A stretch of DNA of 64,000 bases from Bacillota bacterium (GTDB taxonomy: Bacteria > Bacillota > Clostridia > Acetivibrionales > JAMNXU01), in contig JAMNXU010000021.1 in the NCBI GenBank assembly GCA_023623175.1, forward strand, positions 194,912-258,911. The letters are read 5' to 3'. The notes beneath the pieces were generated by a model. The model had not been told where the DNA came from and made no database searches. It worked only from the letters and a program-made list of their open reading frames with translations. This document shows, one piece after another, positions 56,163 to 64,000 of this stretch. Positions within the stretch are counted from its first letter, which is position 1. Each line of letters opens with the position of its first letter. The position numbers were made by a program, and so were the translations under genes.

Positions 56163-56891
56163 TTAATTTTCAAGCTTGTCCTGCTTCCTTTCCCTGACTT
56201 CAAACCCCCTGTCACCGGAAAGCAAAGCCTCAGCGCGGATACGGGCCCTTTCCCTTGCGGAATCCATGTCAAGCCTTTTGAGCTTCATCTCGATATTGCT
56301 GTCATTTAAAGATTCAACCGCATTTGCCCTCGCCATGTTCCTGTTGACAATATCCCTGGCCCTTTCAAGGCTTTCATTAATTTTGTTTATGTTGCCGGTT
56401 TTGCTGCTGTAACGGGCGCTGACGGAATTGATGTTTTCCCTGAGTTTTGCTATCTTGGTCTGAGATTTGAGCGTTTTGAGTTCATTGAGCCTTGCGTTCA
56501 TTTCGGACTCAAAAATCCTGTAATCCTCGCGTACCTTCGCCACCTCTTCCATGGCGTTTTCATAGGTTTGCCTGAGGCTCTCATACGCGTTTTGATATTC
56601 TTCTTCCTGCATGAGGAGGTCAATAAGCAGATCCTTCTGCTGCTGCCTTTGCGCCGCTTCCACCCTGGCCCTTATGGCTCTCAGGTTCTTTTCGGCGTTG
56701 TTCATTTCTATTTTTATCAGTTCCGCATTGGTCTGCAGGTCAAATATTTGTTTTTCGGCCTGCTTCCGGGCCTTTTCGATCTGGTTTTTTATATCCTCGA
56801 AAAGAGCTTCTGGATTTCTCTCCTCGAATCTTCTAACGGACAACCCGAAAATTCCCCGGATCACTGCGCCGATCCTGCTGAACAAACCCAT
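56163..56891 (-). CDS. PspA/IM30 (Vipp1) family protein
   Basis: A 242-residue, almost entirely helical protein. An amphipathic N-terminal segment (MGLFSRIGAVIRGIFG) is followed by long coiled-coil helices (NAEKNLRAIRARVEAAQRQQ), the ESCRT-III-like architecture of PspA/Vipp1 membrane-stress proteins. Its typical length is about 220-250. ATG behind AAGGAGG. The upstream 245 bases are very AT-rich and likely hold the promoter. Upstream on the same strand is a AAA ATPase, which suggests an ESCRT-III/Vps4-like pairing. Confidence 0.9.
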   Translation of the reverse strand: MGLFSRIGAVIRGIFGLSVRRFEERNPEALFEDIKNQIEKARKQAEKQIFDLQTNAELIKIEMNNAEKNLRAIRARVEAAQRQQQKDLLIDLLMQEEEYQNAYESLRQTYENAMEEVAKVREDYRIFESEMNARLNELKTLKSQTKIAKLRENINSVSARYSSKTGNINKINESLERARDIVNRNMARANAVESLNDSNIEMKLKRLDMDSARERARIRAEALLSGDRGFEVRERKQDKLEN

Positions 56892-57136
56892 TCCCGCCGC
56901 CTCCTTATCAAAAAATTAAATATTTCTTCAGCTAACCAGGTTAATTTTTATTGTATTTTATTTAAGTTTAACGTTAATTAATATAACTTTAACTAATATT
57001 ATAATAACCGATTCCAGTCAATTAAGTTAAGATTAGCCATATTTTGATTAAGATTAGACTTTATTAATGACTTTGTTAACAAGGTAGTTTAGTATTTTTT
57101 AACCAATTGATCTTGGATTTGAATGACCAGGTGTCT

Positions 57137-58741
57137 TTAGTCTTTTCTGTCCAGGAGTTCCCTGTACTTTTCCGGTAACAGATCCCTGTCGTCACATTCG
57201 CGAATGGCGAGCATCGTCATGAACTCCACCTGTTGAGTGCTCGGGACGCATTTCATGATGGCCTCTTCCAGGATATCCTTCGTAAGTACCGCCTTATCGC
57301 CGTCCCTCTCGCTCGCGAGCTCATAGGCTTTTCTGACGACCACGTCAATCTCTGCGCCGGTGTAGTTTTCGGTTTTCTCCGCGAGCGGCATGAAATCGTT
57401 GACGTCGGTCTCAAAACCGTATTTTTTGATTACAACCCTGAATATTTCAGCTCTTTCGGGTGCTTCCGGAAGCAATATGGGAATTTTCTTGTCGAATCTT
57501 CCGGCCCTTTTCAGCGCGGGATCGAGCAGATCCGGCCTGTTCGTGGCAGCTATGAAAATAACTTTGCCTCTATTATTTGTATTACTCGTAAACTGCAAAA
57601 ATTCGCTGAAAATGTTCCTGTTTACTCCCGTGTCGTCCCGCTCGCCCCTCCGGAACACCGTGTCGATTTCGTCCACGAAAACTATGACGGGCTCCTGGGA
57701 CTGGGCTCCCAGCAGGCATTTTTTGAAATTCTTTTCGCTTTCGCCCACGTATTGTCCCAGGATCCGCGACATGTCGATCTTGACGCAGTTGAATCCGCTG
57801 GTCTTTGCCAGCGCGTTCACGAGCAGCGTCTTGCCCGTCCCCGAGGGCCCGCAGAGAAGTATTCCCATCGGAACGCGCCTTAAATCGCCTTTCTTTACCG
57901 GTTCGACTATGTTCTTTATGAGATAGCGCTTTGCTAGATCCATGCCGCCGATGTCGTCAAAATCGATTTCCGGGTAAATAAACTCCAGTACGTCCCCGTA
58001 TTCCTTCCTGAGAACCGAATGTTTCTTCTCCTTTATAAATTCAAAACTGATGGGGACGTCCTCGGCCTCGGCCTTGAGCTTAATGTCCTTTATGGATTTC
58101 TTTGAAAGGCCCGAGGAGAGTTTCGCGAATTCGTCGATACTTATTTCCGTTTTTACGCTTTTGTCGCGAAGCAGGTATTCTATATACTCCCTGCGCTGTG
58201 CCTCGTTGGGCAGACCCACCAGTATCGGTTCCACGCAATATGCGGAACTCAGAAGCTCCCTGCTCACATCTGCCAGGTTGTCGGCCAGGAGGAAAACGGT
58301 GCTTCCTACGGCGGAAATCTTGTTGCTGTTTGACCATTCGCACGTCCATATAAGCGCTACCCTCTCCTCGAGGGACATGCTGCCTGTGTCAACGGCCGGA
58401 ATTATCTTCTCCACGTGGTTTATAAACAGGCACATCTTTGTGCTCTTGAGCGCCTTGTCAATAAAGGGAAAAATTCTCGAAGGCAGGGCATTCATGACAT
58501 TTACGGCCCTGTTGGAAGTAATGAGATGAAATTCCCTTTCCATGGCCGGCTCCAAAAACGTCAGGCCCGTGGATATGTCATAAAAAGCTACAATCGAGAA
58601 CTTCCTGGCCTTTATGAATTCGTCGTAAATATACTGCTCTATATACCTTTCGTTGTCCACAAGGTCCCTGACATTGAAATAGAGCAAAAATTCGTGGGAT
58701 ATTCCGGCCCTGTATTTGCTTAAAAATTCGTCAAACCACAT
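57137..58741 (-). CDS. CDC48/Vps4-like AAA ATPase with degenerate first module
   Basis: About 534 residues from ATG 58741 (start uncertain; the frame is open to 58822). The C-terminal half is a complete classic AAA domain: DDIGGMDLAKRYL, Walker A GILLCGPSGTGKT (about residues 293-305), Walker B VIVFVDEIDTVF, the second region of homology AATNRPDLLDPALKRAGRFD and a C-terminal helical lid. The N-terminal ~220 residues look like a second AAA fold without a P-loop (MCLFINHVEKIIP at the Walker B place). It probably remodels a protein partner; PspA encoded downstream is the obvious candidate. Confidence 0.88.
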   Translation of the reverse strand: MWFDEFLSKYRAGISHEFLLYFNVRDLVDNERYIEQYIYDEFIKARKFSIVAFYDISTGLTFLEPAMEREFHLITSNRAVNVMNALPSRIFPFIDKALKSTKMCLFINHVEKIIPAVDTGSMSLEERVALIWTCEWSNSNKISAVGSTVFLLADNLADVSRELLSSAYCVEPILVGLPNEAQRREYIEYLLRDKSVKTEISIDEFAKLSSGLSKKSIKDIKLKAEAEDVPISFEFIKEKKHSVLRKEYGDVLEFIYPEIDFDDIGGMDLAKRYLIKNIVEPVKKGDLRRVPMGILLCGPSGTGKTLLVNALAKTSGFNCVKIDMSRILGQYVGESEKNFKKCLLGAQSQEPVIVFVDEIDTVFRRGERDDTGVNRNIFSEFLQFTSNTNNRGKVIFIAATNRPDLLDPALKRAGRFDKKIPILLPEAPERAEIFRVVIKKYGFETDVNDFMPLAEKTENYTGAEIDVVVRKAYELASERDGDKAVLTKDILEEAIMKCVPSTQQVEFMTMLAIRECDDRDLLPEKYRELLDRKD

Positions 58742-58824
58742 GTTTCCCATTCCCTGGCGCGGCATCCGGCCGCAGCATCGCCTCCGAAAGTTTAATTTGC
58801 GATACGATTTATTTGCAAGCAAAG

Positions 58825-58977
58825 GTTAACTCGCGCAATAGTTAGCATTTCGGCAATGATTTATTTGCCGCAATGGTTAATGGCCGCAATGACTAACCTG
58901 CCGGTAAAGCTTAACCTGCCGGCAATGCTTAACTTGCCGGCAACGGTTAATTTACCTGCAATAATAACCTGCAATAA
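58825..58977. repeat. Degenerate 16-18-bp tandem repeats
   Basis: About nine head-to-tail units of a 16-18-base sequence of the type TTAACTTGCCGGCAATG, clearest at 58903-58955, degenerate at both ends. They lie immediately upstream of the AAA ATPase start, so in its promoter or leader. Confidence 0.7.
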
Positions 58978-59012
58978 TATTATACAGCCCGGACTCAAAA
59001 AAGTCTGAAACG

Positions 59013-59804
59013 CTACGGTGTTGTCAGGAACAGGTCGAGCACGCTGTCGGTCTTGTACAAAACGGTTCTCGGGCCTACGCGGACTTTGTCCTTTCCGTTG
59101 ACATACCTGGAATCCGCGTGATCCGTGGACACATATTCAACCTCAACGTTGTAGGGTCCCGGGATCATGTAGGGTTTAAACTCAGCAACCCTTTTGACGG
59201 CATTGTATGCAGCCTGCCTGATAAGCTCCCTGCCCTTTTTCGGAGACAGAATGATCGCTCCCTGGCGCGCTACAGCTTCCTTGACCACGGCGGTTTCGAT
59301 ATTTCCGAGGAACCTGACCGCTTCCTCGCAGGCTTTCCGGTCTCCGGTCACGAGTCCCACGGGGATTCCGTAATAACCGAATCTCAAAGCGTCCACCGCG
59401 ATCTCTCCCATTTCTATACCATTGACAACATAACGGGAGACGGCAGCGGAACTGTATGTATGGTCAAGGATTGCAGCCTCGGTCCCGGCCATTGCATGGT
59501 AACCAAGCAGGAAGCCAAGGTCGGTGGTTTCATCAAGAAAAGGAAAACGCGTCGATGCATTGGCGCCAAAAACATATTTGGCATCGGGATGCAGCTCTTC
59601 GATTATAAAATTGAAACCCGAGCCGTGTACATCGGCTACGATAACTTCATCGGCTCCGGCTTCCAGGGCTCCTTCAACAGCTGCATTCGTGTCCCTTACA
59701 AGCAGCCGCCTGGCTTCCTCGTACTCTTTCGTGCCTTTTGCCGTCTGGTCCCTTTTTACAACACCACATATGCCTTCCATATCCACTGCAATATAAACCT
59801 TCAT
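59013..59804 (-). CDS. M55 family D-aminopeptidase (second copy)
   Basis: A 263-residue DppA-like protein with the VDMEGICGVV metal motif, VADVHGSGFNF and GYHAMAGTEAAILDHTYSS. It has the same length as the copy at 27993 but clearly diverged sequence, so this is an old duplication or separate acquisition. ATG 59804 follows GGAGGGG. It is divergent from the URO-D-like gene at 60066. Confidence 0.9.
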   Translation of the reverse strand: MKVYIAVDMEGICGVVKRDQTAKGTKEYEEARRLLVRDTNAAVEGALEAGADEVIVADVHGSGFNFIIEELHPDAKYVFGANASTRFPFLDETTDLGFLLGYHAMAGTEAAILDHTYSSAAVSRYVVNGIEMGEIAVDALRFGYYGIPVGLVTGDRKACEEAVRFLGNIETAVVKEAVARQGAIILSPKKGRELIRQAAYNAVKRVAEFKPYMIPGPYNVEVEYVSTDHADSRYVNGKDKVRVGPRTVLYKTDSVLDLFLTTP

Positions 59805-60065
59805 CAAAATCCCCTCCGTTTTTGCGTCAGGTATTTCATATATCCTGCCAATACCTGCATTAAACACATGTATTTCTATTCTAATATTCTACCATATCGG
59901 ATTCTGATTCAAAGCTTAATTTAAATTAATTAACCGGCAATCTCATGCAGGATGCTTATACCCATGCAGCAAAATGCTCATCCAAAAGAATGAAAATGGT
60001 ACAAAAGCATGATATACTTCTGTTGGAATATTGAATTGCGCAACGATTCCCCCAGGAGGTGTCCA

Positions 60066-61193
60066 ATGAATAAAAGAGAAAAATTCTTTTCCATAGTAAG
60101 GGATAAAAGCGACGGGGTCCTGCACTGGTTCATGTCCTTTTTTGATGAAAGGACGGCGGCAAGGATTCTGGGAGCTGAAAACATACCTGACGATTCATAT
60201 ATAGGCCCTGAATGGCGTCTTGGGGCCCCGGAAAAACGCAACTGGGACAAAAAAATAAACTATGCCGTGGCCACGGGTAATTTTACCATAGGTGTCGGAT
60301 GCGGCGCGTGCATCCCCTTTGGACACGGCGGTCCCGGGGAATTTCTCGAAAAAACGATTGAAACCGGTGAAAACTATAGAATTACGGAGTATGAAACCGG
60401 AGTCAGAAAAGAGGTCCGGTACAACCCGCATTTTTACAATCATTTCAATTATCCTCTTGCCGGGCCTGAAGATCTCGAAAAACTCAAGCTTCCCGATCCC
60501 GACGATCCCGCGCGCTATGAGGGAATACGCGAAGAAGCAGAATATTACAGGCAGAGGGGCTTTGTAACCTTCGCAAACCTCAATGGCTTCTTCTCGGGCA
60601 TTCACTATTTCCTGTATCCCTATGACCTGCTCCTGCCCGACCTGATACTCGAACCCGAATTTATCGATGCGCTTCTTGAAAAACTCGGCAACTTCAACTT
60701 AAGGGCGGCTGAAAACCTTCTCAGATGCGGCGTTGATATGATTGCCTTCTGCGATGACCTCGGCAGCGGGCAATCCCTGCTGATGAGCCCGGAACTGTAC
60801 AGGAAATATTTCCTGCCGTGGCACCGCAGGCTTGCCGAACTGTGCCACGAATACGGCGCGCTGGTCCACATGCACAGCCACGGAAATATTAACAAGATAA
60901 TAAAGGACATTTATGAAGCCGGAATAGATCTTTTGAATCCCAACGACCCGTGTGACGGCATGGATCTGCCTGAGCTGAAAAAAAACTATGGCGACCGCAT
61001 TACTTTCGTAGGCGGTATCGACAAATTTTTCTTTGACTGGGACCATGAAAGGCGCGAGCAGTATGTGACCGAACTCGTAAACAAAACCGGAGGAGGCTTT
61101 ATCCTGATGGATTCCGGCGGGGTGCCGGAAAATGTCACCGCCGGGGAATTCAGGAGAATAAAAAGCTTGTTTGAACGTTTCTCAAATTTATAA
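60066..61193 (+). CDS. URO-D superfamily protein (third copy)
   Basis: A 375-residue protein starting at ATG 60066 behind GGAGGTG. TIM-barrel features include the LVHMHSHGNINKIIKDIYEA strand and FILMDSGGVPENVTAGEFRR near the C-terminus, typical of URO-D/MtaA-like proteins outside the haem pathway. The HxCx(n)C zinc site is absent; a HMHSH motif is in that region. Related to, but diverged from, the genes at 3 and 979. Substrate unknown. Confidence 0.85.
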   Translation: MNKREKFFSIVRDKSDGVLHWFMSFFDERTAARILGAENIPDDSYIGPEWRLGAPEKRNWDKKINYAVATGNFTIGVGCGACIPFGHGGPGEFLEKTIETGENYRITEYETGVRKEVRYNPHFYNHFNYPLAGPEDLEKLKLPDPDDPARYEGIREEAEYYRQRGFVTFANLNGFFSGIHYFLYPYDLLLPDLILEPEFIDALLEKLGNFNLRAAENLLRCGVDMIAFCDDLGSGQSLLMSPELYRKYFLPWHRRLAELCHEYGALVHMHSHGNINKIIKDIYEAGIDLLNPNDPCDGMDLPELKKNYGDRITFVGGIDKFFFDWDHERREQYVTELVNKTGGGFILMDSGGVPENVTAGEFRRIKSLFERFSNL

Positions 61194-61278
61194 TAAAAAT
61201 TGGTTGCCGTTCGGATGTAATTAATCTGTCCTTCTTAAGGCAAACTTAATAAGGATATCGCAAAAGGAGGACGATTCA

Positions 61279-61488
61279 ATGCAGACGGCAACATTTAACG
61301 TCCCCTCCATATCCTGCAGCGCCTGCGCGTCAAAAATCCAGCAGGGCCTGAATGAACTGGAGGGCGTGGAAAAGGTTTCAGTGGATCTGAAAACCCAGCA
61401 GGTTATAGTCGATTTCAACCCTGCGGGAGTAAAGCCTGAGGACATAAGCAAAAAGATAGCTTCGATGGGATTTGACGTAATTCAGTAA
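61279..61488 (+). CDS. Heavy-metal-associated (HMA) domain protein, CopZ-like
   Basis: A 69-residue single HMA domain: VPSISCSACASKIQQGL with the CxxC metal site and a typical beta-alpha-beta-beta-alpha-beta pattern. It is probably a copper chaperone or small metal-binding protein. ATG 61279 follows AAAAGGAGG. No P-type ATPase gene is adjacent. The SCSAC form differs slightly from the usual MxCxxC, since Met is replaced by Ile two residues before the first Cys. Confidence 0.9.
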   Translation: MQTATFNVPSISCSACASKIQQGLNELEGVEKVSVDLKTQQVIVDFNPAGVKPEDISKKIASMGFDVIQ

Positions 61489-61521
61489 ATTGTGGGAGGA
61501 ATAACAGTCAATGTTATTCCT

Positions 61522-63048
61522 CTATTTTCTGTTGAGTTTTTTCAACGCATTTACAATGGTGGTTTCCTGGTTCTTGATGTGCTCAATCGCCACATTTCTC
61601 GCCAGTTCGGGATCCCTGCGGCTGATGGCGTCATATATGCGGATGTGCTCTTCAATCAGATCCTTCGGGCTGCTGTAGTCCTTCATGTATATGACCCTGA
61701 ACCGGTGGACCTGTTCCCTCAGGTTGTTAATTATCTGGATAAGCTTGTCGTTCCTCGACGACTTGTAAATGACCTCGTGGAACTCCACGTCCTTTTTAAT
61801 GGAACCCTGCAGGTTCTCCTTTTCAATATAGGTCGTCAGCTGTGTCAGCACATTCTTGAGGCTGCTCAGTTCGCTTTCAGTTATCCTCTCCGCGGAAAGC
61901 GCCGTCGCAAGACCGTCGAGCGTAGCCCGGACCTCGAGTACATCCATGATGTCCTTCGTGGTTATTTCAGCCACATGGGCGCCTTTCCTCGGGATCATCT
62001 CCACGAGGCCTTCAAGCTCAAGTTTCCTGATGGCTTCCCTTACAGGCGTCCTGCTTACTCCTATTTTCTCCGAAAGCTGTACTTCCATCAGCCTCTCGCC
62101 GGGTTTTAATTCCCCGGTAATGATCGCTTCCTTGAGAGTATTGAAAACAACCTCCCTCAGAGGTTTATAATCATAAAGGTTAACCTTTGAAAATTTTCCT
62201 GCCATATTCGAACCATCTGTCCTGCTTTTCTCAAGCTTTTTCCAGGCATATTCAGCGGCAGTGGCGTCAGTAAAAACGGCGAAAACCGAGGGCCCGCTTC
62301 CGCTCATCAGCGATCCTGCCGCACCCAGCCTGATAAAAGATTCTTTTATCTGTCCTATAACTTCGTACCTGCTTACAGTCACACTCTCGAGAACATTAAC
62401 CATGTTGCGCGCCAGCAAACCTATATCCCCGGCCATGATAGCTTCCAGCAGCAGCCCGGTGTCAGGACGTTTTCCAACAGCATCGAGCTGAAGGTTCTGG
62501 TACACCCAGGCAGTGGACACCCTGATTCGAGGTCTCGCGATTATAATGTCAATACCGGGTATCCCGGGCAGCGGAGTCAGCACATCGCCGATCCCTTCGG
62601 CCAGCATTGTGCCTCCCATGATACAGAAGGGAACATCGGCTCCAAGCTTTTTCCCCATATCGCACAGGCCCTTTTTGCCTATTTTCGTCCCACACAGACG
62701 GTCAAGGGCAATGAGCACGGCTGCCGCGTCGGCGCTGCCTCCTCCAAGCCCCGCAGCTATGGGAATCCTCTTGACGATCCTGATATTCACTCCAAAATCA
62801 AGTCCCGTTTCCGTTTTAAACAGCTCCGCGGCCTTGTATGCCAGGTTCCTGTTATCCAGGGGCATTCTCCGGTCATTGCTTTCAATTTTTATTCCTTTTG
62901 AGCCGCCGCCAACTGAAACGGTGATTAAATCATGAAGACTGACGGACTGCATTATCATCCTGACATCGTGGTATCCGTCAGGCCTCCTGCCCGTAACATC
63001 AAGGGACAGGTTTATCTTGGCGTTGGCCCTGATTGTCAGGGAATCCAT
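61522..63048 (-). CDS. ispE: IspE kinase in frame with GntR/FCD regulator
   Basis: One uninterrupted 508-codon frame. Residues 1-281 are 4-diphosphocytidyl-2-C-methylerythritol kinase (IRANAKINLSLDVTG, AAGLGGGSADAAAVL, SLMSGSGPSVFAVF). From Met282 (ATG 62205) a complete 227-residue GntR regulator follows, with the winged helix KIGVSRTPVREAIRKLELEG and an FCD ligand domain. No stop separates them. Either this is a genuine fusion or the gntR part is also started internally. The usual last beta-strand of IspE seems missing at the junction. ATG 63048 lies five bases after GAGGT. Confidence 0.88.
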   Translation of the reverse strand: MDSLTIRANAKINLSLDVTGRRPDGYHDVRMIMQSVSLHDLITVSVGGGSKGIKIESNDRRMPLDNRNLAYKAAELFKTETGLDFGVNIRIVKRIPIAAGLGGGSADAAAVLIALDRLCGTKIGKKGLCDMGKKLGADVPFCIMGGTMLAEGIGDVLTPLPGIPGIDIIIARPRIRVSTAWVYQNLQLDAVGKRPDTGLLLEAIMAGDIGLLARNMVNVLESVTVSRYEVIGQIKESFIRLGAAGSLMSGSGPSVFAVFTDATAAEYAWKKLEKSRTDGSNMAGKFSKVNLYDYKPLREVVFNTLKEAIITGELKPGERLMEVQLSEKIGVSRTPVREAIRKLELEGLVEMIPRKGAHVAEITTKDIMDVLEVRATLDGLATALSAERITESELSSLKNVLTQLTTYIEKENLQGSIKKDVEFHEVIYKSSRNDKLIQIINNLREQVHRFRVIYMKDYSSPKDLIEEHIRIYDAISRRDPELARNVAIEHIKNQETTIVNALKKLNRK

Positions 63049-63193
63049 TCTGCACCTCGTCTGCATGGCTTTCAGTATATTATATACAAAAAACATTCCC
63101 ATTTCAATAAAAAGCGCCTGTTTCCTGAGACTCAGGCATTTTGAACAAGTTAGAAAATTAATTTTAATACATTATGCCATTACGCGGCAGTCT

Positions 63194-64000
63194 TTATTCT
63201 CCGAGAAAACTGAAAAGCTCCCTGAAAATGCTGTCTCGGTCAACCCCGGTAACAATCCGCATCAGTTTCCCCGACGGATTGGCGGCCCAGCGCAAACGCT
63301 CCCGCGGCTTTTTGTAACAGTCAAGAACGGAAAAAGTTTCAGGCACCTCAATATCCCGTGTAAGCAGCGGAGCGTGTACGATCGAGGAAGAAAACCATTC
63401 CGGATGCAAAAGATATGCCACCGCTGAAATATCCCATATTACCTTTGACCATACATTCCCGCTTCCATAGCGCTTACGCAGCAATTCCGTGAGATAAGTG
63501 CCTATCGGTGTTTTTTTGTCAAGATGCCTTTCAAGTTCCGGCAATGTAGTCGTCAGGTGGGAAATTACCGATTCCGTCGGCAGCTGTACAAGAGGGACAT
63601 CGCTGTCAAACAGAACTTTTGAGGCCAGGACATCCTGTTCAAGGTTGTACTCGTTTGCCGACGGATGGTCATGGGGCGTCCCGCCCAGCCATACAATTAC
63701 TATGTTTTCAACAATTTCGGGGCATCGAAGAATTGCGGACGCAACATTGGTGGGAGCTCCTATTGCAACGACATACAGCGGATTGTCCTTTGAATGTTTC
63801 ATGGCTTTATTGACAAGGTCTTCGGAAGCAGGAGAAATAACCGGCCCGTCTTTTATAAACCTGTCGGAACCCATGAAAACAAAGCCGTCTTTTCTCTCTT
63901 CCCCCATTTTCCCAATAACGTTAAGTATTTCCCTGTAGCTTTCCCTGACTCCTTCATCGGGAAAAACTCCAATTTCGGGGTGAGAATATGGCGCCGCATA
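63194..64000 (-). CDS. Nucleoside hydrolase family protein, 5' end outside window
   Basis: The frame is open to the right edge (269 codons visible, beginning YAAPYSHPEIGVFPDEG), so the N-terminal DxDxxxDD calcium site is not seen. The visible part carries LYVVAIGAPTNVASAIL, VWLGGTPHDHPSANEYNLEQD and a C-terminal WDISAVAYLLHPEW, characteristic of inosine-uridine-preferring hydrolases (PF01156), which release ribose from nucleosides. It lies 145 bases beyond the ispE start on the same strand. Confidence 0.9.
   Translation of the reverse strand, partial: YAAPYSHPEIGVFPDEGVRESYREILNVIGKMGEERKDGFVFMGSDRFIKDGPVISPASEDLVNKAMKHSKDNPLYVVAIGAPTNVASAILRCPEIVENIVIVWLGGTPHDHPSANEYNLEQDVLASKVLFDSDVPLVQLPTESVISHLTTTLPELERHLDKKTPIGTYLTELLRKRYGSGNVWSKVIWDISAVAYLLHPEWFSSSIVHAPLLTRDIEVPETFSVLDCYKKPRERLRWAANPSGKLMRIVTGVDRDSIFRELFSFLGE

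Noticed and set aside
58742-58822. 27-codon N-terminal extension of the AAA ATPase
   Set aside because: Basic, Cys/Arg-rich, adjoining the tandem repeats and without a ribosome site; ATG 58741 is more plausible, although its own site is weak.

Overview
The window is chromosomal DNA of an endospore-forming, probably motile, Gram-positive anaerobe of the class Clostridia. The evidence is a four-gene GerA-family germinant receptor operon (4954-9011), a sleB-ypeB cortex-lysis pair (47379-49475), a flagellar motA-motB pair, an SLH-domain surface protein, an LTA-synthase-like enzyme, a DnaD/DnaC-type primosome pair, strong GGAGG ribosome binding sites and frequent TTG/GTG starts. The exact genus cannot be read from the sequence; a Clostridium cluster III-like relative is a guess.

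Layout, left to right. 1-2076: two uroporphyrinogen-decarboxylase (URO-D) superfamily genes, the first cut by the window edge. 2392-4535: an anchored alpha/beta hydrolase and an AI-2E-family permease. 4954-9011: germinant receptor operon in the order A-C-D-B. 9040-10699 (minus): an EamA transporter and a small ECF-S-like membrane protein. 10700-11440: a patch of decayed genes. 11498-12488 (minus): tRNA-Ser, tadA and tRNA-Arg. 12795-17244: fibronectin III/SLH protein and oligoendopeptidase F. 17433-18974 (minus): shikimate kinase and an AraC regulator. 19509-21948: UxuB-like reductase and 6-phosphogluconate dehydrogenase. 22149-25757 (minus): motB, motA and LTA synthase. 26120-37248 (minus): a catabolic block with a heparinase-like lyase, an M55 D-aminopeptidase, an HD nucleotidase, a macro-domain protein, acetamidase/formamidase, an FG-GAP protein, a TipA-type MerR regulator, a sulfatase, a DUF2461 protein and a radical-SAM stump. 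37665-43495: amidase, Rsm22-like methyltransferase, TIM-barrel isomerase, metallo-beta-lactamase-fold hydrolase and Ltp-repeat protein. 43730-46046: tRNA-Arg, dnaD, dnaC. 46055-49475 (minus): CPBP protease, ypeB, sleB. 49782-50915: glycolipid-type glycosyltransferase. 51031-58741 (minus): YhaN-like and YhaO-like proteins, acpS, a membrane coiled-coil protein, PspA and a tandem-AAA ATPase. 59013-64000: second M55 peptidase, third URO-D-like gene, HMA protein, a fused ispE-gntR reading frame and a nucleoside hydrolase cut by the window edge.

Two themes stand out. One is scavenging and catabolism: cleavage of polysaccharide, sulfate ester, D-peptide, amide and nucleoside substrates, plus hexuronate and pentose-phosphate steps, arranged as many short transcription units. 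The other is envelope and spore biology. The most interesting neighbourhood is 51031-58741, where an ESCRT-III-like PspA gene and an unknown two-helix coiled-coil membrane protein sit beside a Vps4/CDC48-like AAA ATPase with a degenerate first half. PspA and the membrane protein also run into acpS and a YhaO/YhaN nuclease-ATPase pair.

Signs of decay and repeats include: an FAD-oxidoreductase pseudogene, a 53-codon radical-SAM stump, an unidentified broken gene upstream of the germination operon, a GGGACACGGGGACGG hairpin cluster followed by a 48-bp-period repeat, and a degenerate 16-18-bp tandem repeat upstream of the AAA gene. I found no CRISPR array, intact transposase or prophage.
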